The translations under genes and the position numbers were made by a program. A stretch of DNA of 64,000 nt from Ditylenchus dipsaci. Lineage: Eukaryota; Nematoda; Chromadorea; Rhabditida; Anguinidae. Below, piece after piece: positions 49,697 to 60,740 of the stretch (positions within the stretch are counted from its first letter, which is position 1; each line of letters begins with the position of its first letter). Below the pieces are notes generated by a model that saw only the letters and a program-made list of their open reading frames with translations, did not search any database and was not told the origin of the DNA. The stretch spans positions 124,001 through 188,000 of the forward strand of contig SADC01001345.1 of NCBI GenBank assembly GCA_004194705.1, in the 5' to 3' direction.

Positions 49697-50160
49697 TAGC
49701 ACAGGAAATTAAATATGTTGATTTTATATAGGTATATAGCCAAAATGTCAGGAAAAATCAGAAAAATTTTCGAAAACACTTTTCACAAACACTGTTTTAG
49801 ATGGGAATGCCTGAGGATTAAACCTAGGCCTCGTGACTTAAATTTTTCAAAAAAAACATTTGGGCTAAAAAAAAGACGTTTTAAAAAGGGTATTTTATCC
49901 AGTGCTTATGGCTATTTATAAGCTCTTGTCTATTTATGAGCGAACCCTCCTGGTTGAATCTGCCCTTGCTTGTGGGGCATTATCGGCATTATTGTGTATT
50001 ATTTGGGAAAATATATAGCAATTGAGTGTGCTTTTGGAAGTTTAGTTTTGGTTTAACCGACCCCCGGTAAAACTTACCCTATATCTAACCGATGGTATAT
50101 TCCCTGCAATCAAGTTCGGTATGTCCCCAGCACTCAAATTTGGTATACCCCCAGCACTTA
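49697..50160. other. Intergenic DNA with short direct repeats
   Basis: Near 50,090-50,160 the word GGTATA(C/T)CCCCAGCACT recurs with variation. No gene is supported. Confidence 0.4.
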
Positions 50161-50189
50161 ATCAAACAACAGGAGGGACCAAGGAAGAC

Positions 50190-50325
50190 CAACCCTTGAT
50201 ATAACGTACACCTGTCATCTATTTGGTTTCTGCCTCGATATAACGTACCCTCAATATAAAGTACCCTCGATATAACGTTCCCCTTTACCCGCCCCCAGGG
50301 GGTACGTTATATCCAGGTTTGACTG
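50190..50325. mobile_element. Tigger-like MITE, internally repeated CTCGATATAACGTACC
   Basis: The right terminus GGTACGTTATATCCAGGTTTGACTG is followed by TA. Inside it, CTCGATATAACGT-type words occur four times in direct orientation. The left terminus is probably near CCCTTGATATAACGTAC (50,195) and lacks the CAGTC start. It lies beside an AGGGACCAAGG word. Confidence 0.65.
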
Positions 50326-50327
50326 TA

Positions 50328-52158
50328 CTACTATACATGAGCCACTGATGTTCCCGAACCACTGATGTTTCCGAATGTTATTACTATACCCTAGTATAGC
50401 TATAATAAGATAAAAAAAGATTAGATAAAAAATCAAATCAATTCATTCTCTTTCAAACGAGAAAAGATCCTCTCGAGACTAAAGGATTTCAAAAAATAAT
50501 GGGCGAAATAACAGCGGCAAGTTACTACCAATTATTCAAATTCAAGATAAATGCTTTTATTAAAGCTAAAAAAGCAGAGTTGATTAATTTTTCGCTAGTC
50601 AAATTGCGCAACAATTATCTAGACTTCAAATATCTAATTCTTACGGTATTAAAATTCTGTGGGAAAATTAAAAATGGTAGTTATCCGTTTTTTACACTAA
50701 AAAGAATGAAGTCGTTTTTATAAAATTAAATGATCATGTCGCTTCTCGAAACTCCAGTGTAGTGTATTTTCAAGTAATTATATCTTCAAAATCTTCTAAT
50801 GATTGCAATAATAAGTAAAAAACAAAAGAATATTAAAAACTTCTAATATAATAGTAATAAAAAGACATTTAGGATCACATGCCATTAAGAGCGCGTAAAT
50901 TTGGCAGGATCGCAACCTTTTGGTGGTCCCGGAACCGGTTTTCATACTTTTTGAAATATAATAAGTGTTTTGAAGCATACTTTCGATGTATTACGGCGAA
51001 CTTTTTCTACAGCTTTACGTAATCGTTTATATACTTTTTTTGGACATCTTTCAAGCACAAGCACTCAGCTGCAACAACAAAAATAATATTTAACGGTCAC
51101 AATGATTAGTTGGAGGCAGTTATAGGAAAATTTCTAAAATTTTAAAGAAATTTAAATTTTTAATCCTAACACGAAACTCCCTATTCACGATTTTTATTTA
51201 TTTGACATGATGTGGCTATTTTTTACATCATCAAGCTTGATAGAATTTAAAATAGATCACGAAAAAATAAAAATATAAAATATTAAAAATAATGAAATAA
51301 AATAAAAAAAATTCATTTTCAGGAAAATTTTCAATTTTTTTTTTGAAAAACGCGATGCCACAACCTATTGGCGATTTTTACCGATTTGACTCGCCGTGAT
51401 ACTACGTTCAAAAGAGTAGGATGTAATTGTTTTTCCTTAAATGAAGCGTACTTTTTAAAGCTGAAACCGCAGCGAATAGATGTTCTATTATACGGTAGCC
51501 AAAATATGCCGACTTAGTCTTTAATCTCCAGAATTATCACCGAGACTGGACACATTTTTGAAAAACTGGGACCTACAAAAACAAAAAAGTGGTTTTTCAC
51601 ATGCACTGAGAACTCTTCACCAAATCTGGGCACTTTTTCGTTTTTTCCATAAAATGTTATGAAATTCGAATTTGAATATTTTTTGTCTTGAAAGGAATTG
51701 AAATTTTCCTAGAGTCTTGGAATAGGAGAATTTTCTGTATACACATTCGACCTAGTATAGTGAAGATAAAATATAAGATGAAAAAATAAATTAAACATGA
51801 TCCACACATCATATTCCATTAGTATTTTTTTTTCAAAACTTTCAAATGAAAAGTATTGGCCATCTATTTTCAAAATACAATAGAAAAATTAATAAAAAGT
51901 TAAAAGCATGCGAAGGCGTTGTTAAGGTGTATGGTTTGAGCACCTAATAAAGCAAATATAAATATTCTCAACGATTTTCAATAATTTTTTAGTACAATTT
52001 AGTTAGTTAGTACAATTTTATTTATTATACAAATTATAAACAGATAAACAGTTACCCTCCAGTACAGTTCTCCCTGGAAAAGACTGAGCGAAATTTTCTT
52101 CTTTACCTTATTCAGGCTTAACTTAGATTTTCTACTGGAAAGCCAAGCAGTAGAAAGC
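50328..52158. other. AT-rich DNA, remnants of a dispersed repeat
   Basis: Near 50,755-50,935 words such as TGTATTTTCAAG, GCAATAATAA and ACATGCCATTAA are shared, with divergence, with 60,755-60,930 and 61,600-61,760. An open frame at 50,499-50,723 is Lys/Phe-rich, has no splice context, and I do not support it as a gene. No other feature was found. Confidence 0.45.
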
Positions 52159-52159
52159 T

Positions 52160-52680
52160 GAGCAGAAAAACTGAGCGGAAAAAACTATAGAAAAACTGTA
52201 GTAAAACTGTGAAAAAACTGTAGAAAAACTAAAATAAAACTTTGAAAAAACTGTAGAAAAACTGAGCAGAAAAACTGTTGAAAAACTGTAGTAAAACTGT
52301 GAAAAAACTGTAGAAAAACTATAATAAAACTTTGAAAAAACTGTAAAAAACTGAGCAGAAAAACTGAGCGGAAAAACTATAGAAAAACTGTAGTAAAACT
52401 GTGAAAAAACTGTAGAAAAACTATAATAAAACTTTGAAAAAACTGTAGAAAAACTGAGCAGAAAAACTGAGCGGAAAAACTATAGAAAAACTGTAGTAAA
52501 ACTGTGAAAAAACTGTAGAAAAACTATAATAAAACTTTGAAAAAACTGTAGAAAAACTGAGCAGAAAAACTGTTGAAAAACTGTAGTAAAACTGTGAAAA
52601 AACTGTAGAAAAACTATAATAAAACTTTGAAAAAACCGCAGAAAAACTGAGCAGAAAAACTGTAGATAAACTGAATAAAA
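52160..52680. repeat. Minisatellite of GAAAAACTGTA units
   Basis: Units of 10-13 bases (AAAAACTGTAG, AAAACTGTG, AAAACTGAGCAG, AAAACTATAAT) run head to tail, with a higher-order repeat near 125-130 bases. A second block of the same unit lies at 54,855-55,015 on the other side of the large palindrome. Confidence 0.85.
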
Positions 52681-53422
52681 TTTATTTTTTAGTTTATTCA
52701 TGTTTCGATGGTCGATTTAAATACTTAAATACCCTGCTGTTTCAGCTGAATAATATAATCTTGAGAAAAATCGCAATAACTTGTATTTTATACTTAAGAG
52801 TCACATTTCGAGAGACTGGACATCAGGGGCCGTAGTAACAATAGTAGTAACAACTTCCGTGACTTAAAGTGGAATATCTCGGAGTTCAGTACACTTTTCG
52901 AAAAGCAGTTTTTTGGAAACAAAAATAGACAAGTTTTATTTTTAGATTTTATCACAATTATCTGAATCGCTTATCGGCAATCAGAGCTGGCACTAAATGC
53001 AAAAAAATATCCGCAGCTGCGGATATTTTTTTAGACCTGTGAGGTTAAAAATAAAATTTATCGTACAGGTTTGAGCTGAATTTGATTATGTTTCACTCGG
53101 TTTGTAGCCTGGATTATAAGGAACATTTTTATAGTTCAAAAAAAATCTATGGCTTTACCGAACTTTAAATATGACCAAAAGTGTCTCTAAATATTGAATT
53201 TGAAAAATTAGACGAGGATAGACTAACACGGGAAAGGCACGACCACCCGTGCGCTATCAAAAAACCTTATATACCAAAAGATAGCCCTAACTGAGCTTGT
53301 TATCATCTTGCAATCAAAATTTCCTATAGAGCAGTCTAGGCCGAGATATTCCACTTTTAAAGTTGCAAAATTGATCAGCTGGAATATACCAACAATAAAT
53401 GGCAGTAATAAACATGTCAGTA

Positions 53423-53480
53423 TGGCGCAGTGGGATCTTTGCGAACGCTCTTTTTTCATGTCGCAGGTTCGACTCCCACT
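53423..53480 (+). promoter_or_regulatory. Pol III-type A and B boxes in the left arm
   Basis: TGGCGCAGTGG matches the A-box consensus TRGCNNAGYGG and GGTTCGACTCC matches the B-box consensus GGTTCGANTCC, with 32 bases between them. That spacing fits a tRNA-type internal promoter. The sequence downstream is T-rich (CCTTTTTTTC), which could stop Pol III soon after the B box. Confidence 0.7.
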
Positions 53481-53685
53481 CGAATCATTCCTTTTTTTCA
53501 TATTTTTTCGCTGATTCAAATAATTTTGGACAACTATCAACAAAACTCAATCTCACAATCAATTTAATTTTTTGACGCATTTTTTTATTGGCGATTAACA
53601 AATAATCAATGGCAATGCTTGTCCACAACAAAATGGTCGAAACAGATATACTGATCACAATAGGAGCAACAAATGAAGCTTATGT

Positions 53686-53970
53686 TTGCGCAATTTGGTT
53701 CCCAACAATTTCGTGACAAATTGGAGGAAAGCAAACTTCAATTGGTGTGAGGAATCGTACTTGGCCATCAATGTAACCACAAGTGCGCCAGGAATACTGC
53801 AGAAAGTCACGGAATATTGGATTGCGAAATTGGCAGTAGACCACTTCAAGCACTCGAAGAATATTGTCTCGCTGTTGAATTTTGAAGATAAGCTCATTGG
53901 CTGCAACATAAGAGTGAATTCGACGGACAAATCCTTTGAAGATTCGAAAGAAGAAAACATCAAGCGGTAA
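53686..53970 (+). CDS. Small ORF in the unique centre of the palindrome
   Basis: Ninety-four codons are open across most of the non-repeated 408-base centre. The peptide reads NWRKANFNWCEESYLAINVT, then LQKVTEYWIAKLAVDHFKHS, then LLNFEDKLIGCNIRVNSTDK, with a charged end. Base composition looks more coding-like than the arms. No family was recognised and the minus strand is open too. It could be a captured exon or spacer. Low confidence as a gene. Confidence 0.3.
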   Translation: MRNLVPNNFVTNWRKANFNWCEESYLAINVTTSAPGILQKVTEYWIAKLAVDHFKHSKNIVSLLNFEDKLIGCNIRVNSTDKSFEDSKEENIKR

Positions 53971-54093
53971 TGAAAATTACAATTAACAATGCGTCAAAAA
54001 ATTAAATTGATTGTGAGATTGAGTTTTGTTGATAGTTGTCCAAAATTATTTGAATCAGCGAAAAAAATATGAAAAAAAGGAATGATTCGAGTG

Positions 54094-54147
54094 GGAGTCG
54101 AACCTGCGACATGAAAAAAGAGCGTTCGCAAAGATCCCACTGCGCCA
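54094..54147 (-). promoter_or_regulatory. Pol III-type A and B boxes in the right arm
   Basis: This is the mirror copy of the left-arm promoter. On the minus strand, A box TGGCGCAGTGG (54,147-54,137) is followed by B box GGTTCGACTCC (54,104-54,094). Together the two would transcribe toward each other through the centre. Confidence 0.7.
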
Positions 54148-54854
54148 TACTGACATGTTTATGACTGCCATTTATTGTTGGTATATTCCAGCTGATCAAT
54201 TTTACAACTTTAAAAGTGGAATATCTCGGCCTAGACTGCTCTATAGGAAATTTTGATTGCAAGATGATAACAAGCTCAGTTAGGGCTATCTTTTGGTATA
54301 TAAGGTTTTTGATAGCGCACGGGTGGTCGTGCCTTTCCCGTGTTAGTCTATCCTCGTCTAATTTTTCAAATTCAATATTTAGAGACACTTTGGTCATATT
54401 TTAAGTTCGGTAAAGCCATAAATTTTTTTGAACTATAAAAATGTTCCTTATAATCTAGGCTACAAACCGAGTGAAACATAATCACATTCAGCTCAAACCT
54501 GTACGATAAATTTATTTTCAACCTCACAGGTCTAAAAAATATCCGCAGCTGCGGATATTTTTTGCATTTAGTGCCAGCTCTGATTGCCGATAAGCGATTC
54601 AGATAATTGTGATAAAATCTAAAAATAAAACTTGTCTATTTTTGTTTGCAAAAAACTGCTTTCGAAAACTGGAATCAACTCCGAGATATTCCACTTTAAG
54701 TCACGGAAATTGTTACTACTATTGTTACTACGGCCCCAGGCACGATGAAGACGGAAAGTCGGAAATTTGAGAGACGATGTTTTTGACTGAATACCTTATT
54801 TATAATACGCTGATTGTTGCTCATTGCCAGAAAAAAGCTGAAGGGGTAAACCGC

Positions 54855-55015
54855 AGAAAAACTTAAAAAATGCAGAAAAACTGTAGAAAAACTGTTGAAA
54901 ACCCGCCCAAAAACTGTATAAAAACTACAGTCAAACTGTAAAAAAACTGTACAAAAACCGCAGAAAAACTGAAAAAACTGTAGAAAAACTGCAGAAAAAC
55001 TGCAGGAAACTGAAT
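54855..55015. repeat. Minisatellite of GAAAAACTGTA units, second block
   Basis: The units are of the same type as at 52,160-52,680 (AAAAACTGTAG, AAAACTGCAG). The large palindrome lies between the two blocks, so it may have inserted into one array or both may be parts of one larger element. Confidence 0.75.
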
Positions 55016-55689
55016 AAAAGTTTCTTCTTCTTCATTCAGGCTCCAGCTGAACTTTCTATTAATTTATCACATCGTTACGTCAAAATAAAGATTTGAGGGT
55101 AGCTAAGGTGGCAGGGATAGTATAAAGAGTCATAAATTGTGCTGGATTTCGTTACCCTGTTTGTTGCATTATAGTCGGATCGTCTCTGCGTCTAAGTTTC
55201 TGCAAATCTCATCCCTGCTTTCTTTTGTTCTTTGAAAACATTTTTTGCCTCTTTTTCAGTTTACGTCGTCCTTCCATCCATTTCTATCACAGAATTTTTT
55301 TGTTATTTCCGTTTTTTTCGCATTTCTCACATAAAATGGGATTTTGTGCTCGCTATGTTCTGAGCTTTTCAAAATCAAAAACATTAATAAAAATTTTACT
55401 TAAAAACTATTATTACTAATCTGTGATTGAAAAAATGCAAGTTAAAAGTAATAAAAGAATACTTAAACACATAGATAAGAAATAATCTTAACGATTGCTA
55501 TTTAACATGACGCATACATCCGTCAAGATTTTGCACAAGTTGAAATAAAAATACGTTCGACATTCAGAGACGGTTGGCTGGATTAAATTTAGTGAAATGC
55601 AGAAGATATACTAGCTTAAACGTTTTTAGGCTTTAAAATTTACGATAAAATCAAATTTTCAAAGTTTTGCAAAATTTAAAAATTACAGA
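55016..55689. other. AT-rich DNA with a dispersed-repeat copy
   Basis: About 55,385-55,565 matches 57,925-58,105 (shared: AAGTAATAAAARAATA, TTAAACACATAGATAAG, ATTGCTATTTAACATGA). No gene is supported. Confidence 0.45.
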
Positions 55690-55919
55690 TACCGTATTTT
55701 CTCTAATACAACCCTCTCTTCGAGTTTGGCTTTGAAGACCTATATCTCTGCCCAGAGGCAATATTTTGTAAAGCCGTTTATCAACTCCCACGAGCCTTAC
55801 TCATTGCACTTTTCAGACTTTGGTTGAGTACCCGGAATCTTGCGACCCAATTCAAAATTTTCCGATTTTTAGGGATCCGAAAAATAAAGACCCGAGGCTT
55901 CTATTAGAAGAAACCGGTA
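55690..55919. mobile_element. TACCGTATTT-family MITE
   Basis: The left end is TACCGTATTTTCTCTAATAC and the right end is CTTCTATTAGAAGAAACCGGTA (slightly decayed). The interior is TTTGAAGACCTATATCTCTG, GAGGCAATATTTTGTAAAGC and GATTTTTAGGGATCCG. It is about 230 bp long. Confidence 0.83.
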
Positions 55920-56099
55920 ATGAAATTTTAAAAGCACTGCAATGAAGACCATTTATATTTACTTAATTAATAATACATCATTCGATATCCTAAGTTACAA
56001 GGTGAGGAATTCGGTCTGATACTTCTAAATTAACCCAACACCACTTTTTTAAATTTTGAAACGACCCAGCAAACATGTCTTTTCTTGACACAATTTGCA

Positions 56100-56345
56100 A
56101 TGAAAAGCTAACTATGTTCAAAAACCCGCTGCTATTTTAGAGGAAAAATTTGAGAAAAAATCAGCTTGGGGGACCAAGGCAAAAAATTTCATAAAATTTT
56201 TCACAATTTTTTTTGTCTTTAATCGCTTTAAAGGTGTGAATAAACACTTTTTAAGACTTTTAGGAAAAAATTTCGAAAAAAATCGACAGGAGCACCAAGG
56301 CATCTTTTTTTATCCAGAGATGCGAATGCATATAGAGCCAGTTAA
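56100..56345. mobile_element. ACCAAGGC-type inverted-repeat element
   Basis: GGGGGACCAAGGCAAAAAAT occurs near 56,169, and ACCAAGGCATCTTTTTTTAT, then GATGCGAATGCATATAGAGC, occurs at the right end. The right end matches that of the element at 45,660-46,012. The left end is less clear. No ORF is supported. Confidence 0.6.
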
Positions 56346-56425
56346 TTCATAGTTAACTCACATTTAAATGGCATTATAATGACAGTTTACAGTACGACAA
56401 TTTAATACGACAGTTCACACATACA

Positions 56426-56580
56426 ATCCTCGAGTCAACCCTCGATATAACGGCCCACTCGGGACTGGCCATTGGTAGTAGTTATATAGAAGCGCCGTTA
56501 TATCGAATTTTTCTTGACAAATTGTCGTATGGGGCTGTTAAATCGAGATATGACCTTTTTAACTGCCGGACTGAACTATT
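56426..56580. mobile_element. Tigger-like MITE, diverged
   Basis: AGTCAACCCTCGATATAACG on the left and GCCGTTATATCGAATTTTTC in the middle are inverted. GTTAAATCGAGATATGACC continues to the right. The precise right end and TA target are unclear. Confidence 0.55.
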
Positions 56581-57060
56581 GAAGGGATGAACTTTCTTTC
56601 ATAGCATATATCTCTAATAACGACGACACCAAGACACCTTATCTCCAACCTCGAGTTTCATATTCTATTTCCTATTTCAGTCAACTAGTACATGAAAAGT
56701 TGATAAAAGGTGACTGATAATGATTAATTGAAAAATGGCAACAACATGATAACTTATTATTGTTAATTTCTTTAAATTCAAGTTAATTTTATAAAACTTT
56801 TTGACGTAAGTACTTAACTTTAAGTACTAACACAGTTTTTGAAAACATTACTGAAACATAATTAAAACGATAAAAATAAATAAAATACATCTGAATTTTG
56901 ACCATGCACAATTCGTTATTTCCCGGAGCCCGTTTAACATAATTGGTAATAATTGTAGCAAAAGGGACCATTGTGCTCAGCATGGAATTTCGAGTCTGTA
57001 GAAACAGTGTACTCAAGCAAAAAAAGCTAAAAGAGCCTTTCCTGAAACAGTCAGTTTTCA
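56581..57060. other. AT-rich DNA, nothing recognised
   Basis: No gene or repeat boundary is supported. A minus-strand open frame near 56,789-57,061 is low-complexity and lacks splice context. Confidence 0.4.
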
Positions 57061-57063
57061 AGA

Positions 57064-57181
57064 TATCGAAGGTTTTGTTGCATCGAGGTTCGTTATATCA
57101 AGGGTAAACTGGATTATATTTTAGTCAAATCCAACCAAATTGAGCCGATATCAAGAGTTTCGTTATATCGAGGTTCGACTG
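57064..57181. mobile_element. Tigger-like MITE, right end clear
   Basis: GTTGCATCGAGGTTCGTTAT on the left, then GTTTCGTTATATCGAGGTTCGACTG ending at 57,180 and followed by TA. The left CAGTC terminus is not seen, so the element is truncated or starts further left (ATATCGAAGGTTTTG). Confidence 0.6.
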
Positions 57182-57182
57182 T

Positions 57183-57924
57183 ATCAGATTTTCAACTTTC
57201 CCTATAACGTTTTGAGTACAGGTCAGACGAAAGACCAGACTTTAGGTCAAACATAAGGCAAAAAAGAGAAAAATAATTTTGCCGCATAAAAAGTGCGAAA
57301 AGTCGCGTTTTTGAGACGCTTTATAACGCTTAGGCATTTTTTTAAAAACTGGAAGCCATATGAAGTCTAGAACCCTCTTTTCTAGTCAAATTTGAAGAGT
57401 TTTTCACTTTCCCGCAAAATTTATTTGAATTTGTTCAGAAGTCAACTACTGCCCATTTTCACTACTTTAAAAGGCCGTGGTGTTCTTGTGGTTTCTCGAA
57501 AAAGAGAAGAGGGTGGCGGGTGCACTTTAACCTGAGCCCCTAACCAAATCAGCCTGGAGAAGGCTGATTTTTTCCAAGGCAATTATTTCTAAAATTTTGA
57601 CTGCAGTATTTTTTATTTGAAAGTAATAAAAAACTTTTTTTAGCTCTGCTGGCAAACTCCACCTTATCACCTCATTATCTAATCATGTTAATACAAAAAG
57701 ATTGGTGGTATATGAAATTTTCAAAAAAAAATTGCCTCAGTCCTCCAAGCTGATTGACTGGGGGGGGGGTAGGTGGCTCAGGTTCAATTCAGCCGGGGTG
57801 GCGTCAACCCAAGAAGTACTATTTTTCCATAACAGGTCTTCCGAGTTAAAATTCTCCAAAAGATGACATACCTTCCATTAATAGCACACAGGCTTTTCTT
57901 TTCCTGTAATCCAAGCTGTACAAA
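57183..57924. other. Intergenic DNA, nothing firmly recognised
   Basis: No exon or RNA is supported. A GGGGGGGGG tract is at about 57,760-57,770. Confidence 0.4.
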
Positions 57925-58110
57925 ATAAACAACATTAATATATATTCTTATAAAAACTTCGTGATTTTATAAATGCAAATAACAAGTAATAAAAAATATT
58001 TAAACACATAAATAAGACATAATCATAGCAATTATTATTTATCATGAGGCATTGACCTGTTAAAACTTTGCATAGGCTAAAATAAAAATACACTTTATAT
58101 CCATAAACAG
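57925..58110. repeat. Dispersed repeat, matches about 55,385-55,565
   Basis: Shared words in the same order include AACAAGTAATAAAAAATA, TTAAACACATAAATAAG, ACATAATCATAGCAATTATT and ATCATGAGGCATTGACC-like sequence. The copies are clearly diverged. Confidence 0.6.
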
Positions 58111-58384
58111 CTAGCAATACAGATGTTCAAAGTTTTTCAGGAATAAAAATTAAAAATAATAAAAAATTTAAAAGCACGGTGACTGCAATATTTTTTAAAG
58201 TTGATAAAAAGTTGAACACTATGCAAAAGCTGGTTTGAAAAGCTGTTTCAGTGTTCACAAAGGCGTGACACTTTTTTCTGAAAGGCTGAGAGATATTTAT
58301 TATTGGCCAAACTTTGATTTCTTTACTCAGGGCATTAAACACTGACTCATTCGAAGCTCTATCTTTCCTGTTTTGTTTAAAAAA

Positions 58385-59335
58385 CTAGCTTTTTTCTTTA
58401 AAGAAGGTTACATCTCTTGTCCGTATCTAATCCAGCATGGTAATCGTGTTAAATCGAATTCAAACACATTTGTAGGTTGCTGGTTTGAATTCCTATGCCC
58501 GGATGCTGCATTTTTTTTCATATTTTTTTCGTGATTCAGTTAAACACCATGTGTTCTAAAGCTAAAAATTATCAATTTATTGAATGGAATAATTTCTTGG
58601 ATAAATTTGTTGTCATTAACATCCTTAATTTTACTCTTTGATGCATATGACCTTTGAAATAAGTAATTTTTATCTAGGTGGACTGTAACTTAGCTCAAGA
58701 TCGTGCATCTCTCTTTGTTGTGCTCCTAAGGGCTGTAGCATTATTTTAATACCAAACTCGGAAAAAATGTTAAAAAAATGTGTACGGCCAGAAGATTCGA
58801 ACCAGCAACCTTCAAATCTGTTTTAATTAAAACGATTTCCATGCGGGACCAGATCATGTTGTGACTTCCTCATTCTCCTCATTTTTTCTTTTGTAGTATG
58901 ATGCTTTTTTTCAACGTTTACTTACATTTCTCAGCAAGTTTGGTGTCATTTTGAAGCTGAGATTATAAGCTTTAAAATGACACCAAACTTTTTACCAAAT
59001 GTATTTAAAATATTAGAAAAACAGTAGAATGAGGAACGTGAGGAAAGTTTTCCTCATTTTTCTTCATTTTTCCTCATTTTTGCGTATTATTGATTTTTCT
59101 TCCAACATTTCGTTAACGTCTCTCGAAGCTTTTGTGTCATTTTGAAGCCTATAATCTCAGCTATAATATAATATCAAACTCGTTGAGTAAAGTTTTAAAA
59201 AGTTAGAAATGTTCATCAAAATTAGTCATGAGGAAAAAATGAGGAAGTCACAACACTGGACCAGATACGGACAGGAGATGTTTTTTTAGATTTCTTTTTT
59301 TTCAAAAGCACTGATTTTTTGTAGTTTTTTGAAAT
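58385..59335. repeat. Palindrome with tRNA-like B box in each arm, split by a hAT-like MITE
   Basis: The left arm reads ACATCTCTTGTCCGTATCTA, CATGGTAATCG and GTAGGTTGCTGGTTTGAATTCC (58,482-58,493). The right arm, on the minus strand, reads ATCTCCTGTCCGTATCTGG, CATGGAAATCG and AAGGTTGCTGGTTCGAATC (about 58,794-58,804). The right arm is interrupted at 58,855-59,258 by a MITE, and removing it restores the arm. The sequence after the left B box (TTTTTTTTCATATTTTTTTC, GTGATTCA) is like that after the B box in the 52.8-54.7 kb palindrome, so the two are related. Confidence 0.75.
58855..59258. mobile_element. hAT-like MITE with perfect 8-bp target duplication
   Basis: The termini CATGTTGTGACTTCCTCATT and AATGAGGAAGTCACAACACTG are inverted repeats flanked by the identical octamer GACCAGAT at 58,847-58,854 and 59,259-59,266. 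The interior is partly palindromic (TTTGGTGTCATTTTGAAGCT and GCTTTAAAATGACACCAAAC). It is 404 bp long and inserted in the right arm of a tRNA-armed palindrome. Confidence 0.88.
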
Positions 59336-60740
59336 TTATATGTTTTAAAACAATTTTGATTTTTTCATCAACTTTTGAAAAGCGGATACCATAGTGTATT
59401 CTCACTGAAATTATTGGCCGAATTCTAAAATTTATATGCAGTAACAGAAAATCAAAAAATACTAAATAAAGCTCTTTCTGAAAACTAAAAACATAATTTT
59501 TCAAACAATGGTATCCTACCAACTGCATAATAATCAGTTTATAAATTAACAGCTACATAATAATAAAACAATAATAATGTAAATAAAACACTATTAATAA
59601 TACTCTAAAAACTATTCTGTAGAAAATTTATCAAATAGAATACTGAAAAAAAAATAAAAAATCATAAATATTTAATTTTACACTTGATAAACGCAGGACT
59701 GAAAATAATAAAGACGATTCTTAGAAATAATAAATCATGTCCTTTCTCTGTAAGCGTTAAACCATTTGCAATAAAAAGTTAACGAAAACAGGTCGAAAAT
59801 AATTTTTACTCAAAAAAATATATAAATATTGTAGAAATTAGTCTTGTTGAAAGTTTTGCAGCATTTCAAAATTTTGAATCTATTCTTTGAAACAAATCGA
59901 ATGGATTTTTTTATTTTACTCGATAAAAATGGCTCACTTTTAGATTAAAAAGTTTAAAAAACCAATGCTATCAACTAGCTAGTTTTGTAAATCAGTTAAA
60001 AATATGCACAATTGCTTAAAGGTATAAACACCGATTAAAAAAGTGCAGTCCATAAATAATCAAGTGAAAAAGTTCGAAGGTATCAAATGAAAATAAAATT
60101 CTCGAACTAATCATTCTTTCTAACATAAATTTTATTTTTTAAAGCATTTACTAAAGAAATAGCTATTCATGAGACCTGAGACCTGATTTGACCGACATTT
60201 AAATCAAATCATAAACACAATATGCACAAAATTTAAAATTGAGATATCGCAGCTAAAATTTTCTGTGGAAAACTTGCCTTCCAATTTCAAATTCTTCTCG
60301 AGACGACAACCATTTAAAATTAATTAAAGAACTTTTTGTCTCGAGCGAAATTTGATCACCATCATTTCATGCTATTGCTCAGGCAGTTTATCTAATTTTT
60401 CTGCTGAATCCAAAAAAGCCACCTCATGCATATAGCTGCTCATTATTTCCACCATCTGGCGTTTGTGCGTGGGGGAGGGGAAGATTTTGTGCTGTTAGCC
60501 TGCCGACTCTTAACAAACATAAAAATCGTTACAAAAGTGAAAAATGCCAAACATGGCTTAAGTTCATAAGGTGCTTATAAAAAGTCTCAAAGATTGTGGA
60601 AAAATTTCAGCTAACAAAAAAAATTAACATAGAAAATTATAAATAAATATTAAAAATAATAGTTAATCATGTTTGACTCTTATATCATGCAATCATTTTT
60701 TATGATAAATAGTATTAGTATTAGTTTTTACCCATGTTTC
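59336..60740. other. AT-rich DNA, nothing firmly recognised
   Basis: No coding exon was found. A piece near 60,150-60,235 (TCATGAGACC, CATAAACACAATATGCACA) resembles 715-780 and 7,365-7,430, so an old dispersed repeat is present. Confidence 0.42.

Larger units (their letters stand above)
52826..54737. repeat. 1.9-kb palindrome with a tRNA-like promoter in each arm
   Basis: The left arm 52,826-53,580 and right arm 53,989-54,737 are near-identical reverse complements (start GGGGCCGTAGTAACAATAG, end CTATTGTTACTACGGCCCC). Each arm holds a tRNA-like pair: A box TGGCGCAGTGG and B box GGTTCGACTCC at 53,423-53,433 and 53,466-53,476 (plus), and the mirror at 54,137-54,147 and 54,094-54,104 (minus). 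Each arm also carries the palindrome ATATCCGCAGCTGCGGATAT. The two promoters face each other across a unique 408-base centre. No target duplication was found. The T-stem pairing is poor, so this is not an intact tRNA. Confidence 0.88.

Noticed and set aside
50499..50723. A 74-codon Lys/Phe-rich frame
   Set aside because: Composition follows the AT-rich background, with no splice sites or similarity to suggest a gene.
52480..52701. Phe-rich minus-strand frame at 52.5-52.7 kb
   Set aside because: It is a product of the GAAAAACTGTA minisatellite.
53423..53480. A functional tRNA gene in the palindrome
   Set aside because: The A and B boxes are good, but the T-stem does not pair properly and I could not fold an acceptor stem. 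A tRNA-derived promoter is the safer call.
53223..53543. Open frames in the palindrome arms
   Set aside because: They are mirrored in both arms, span the tRNA-like promoter, and have no coding composition.
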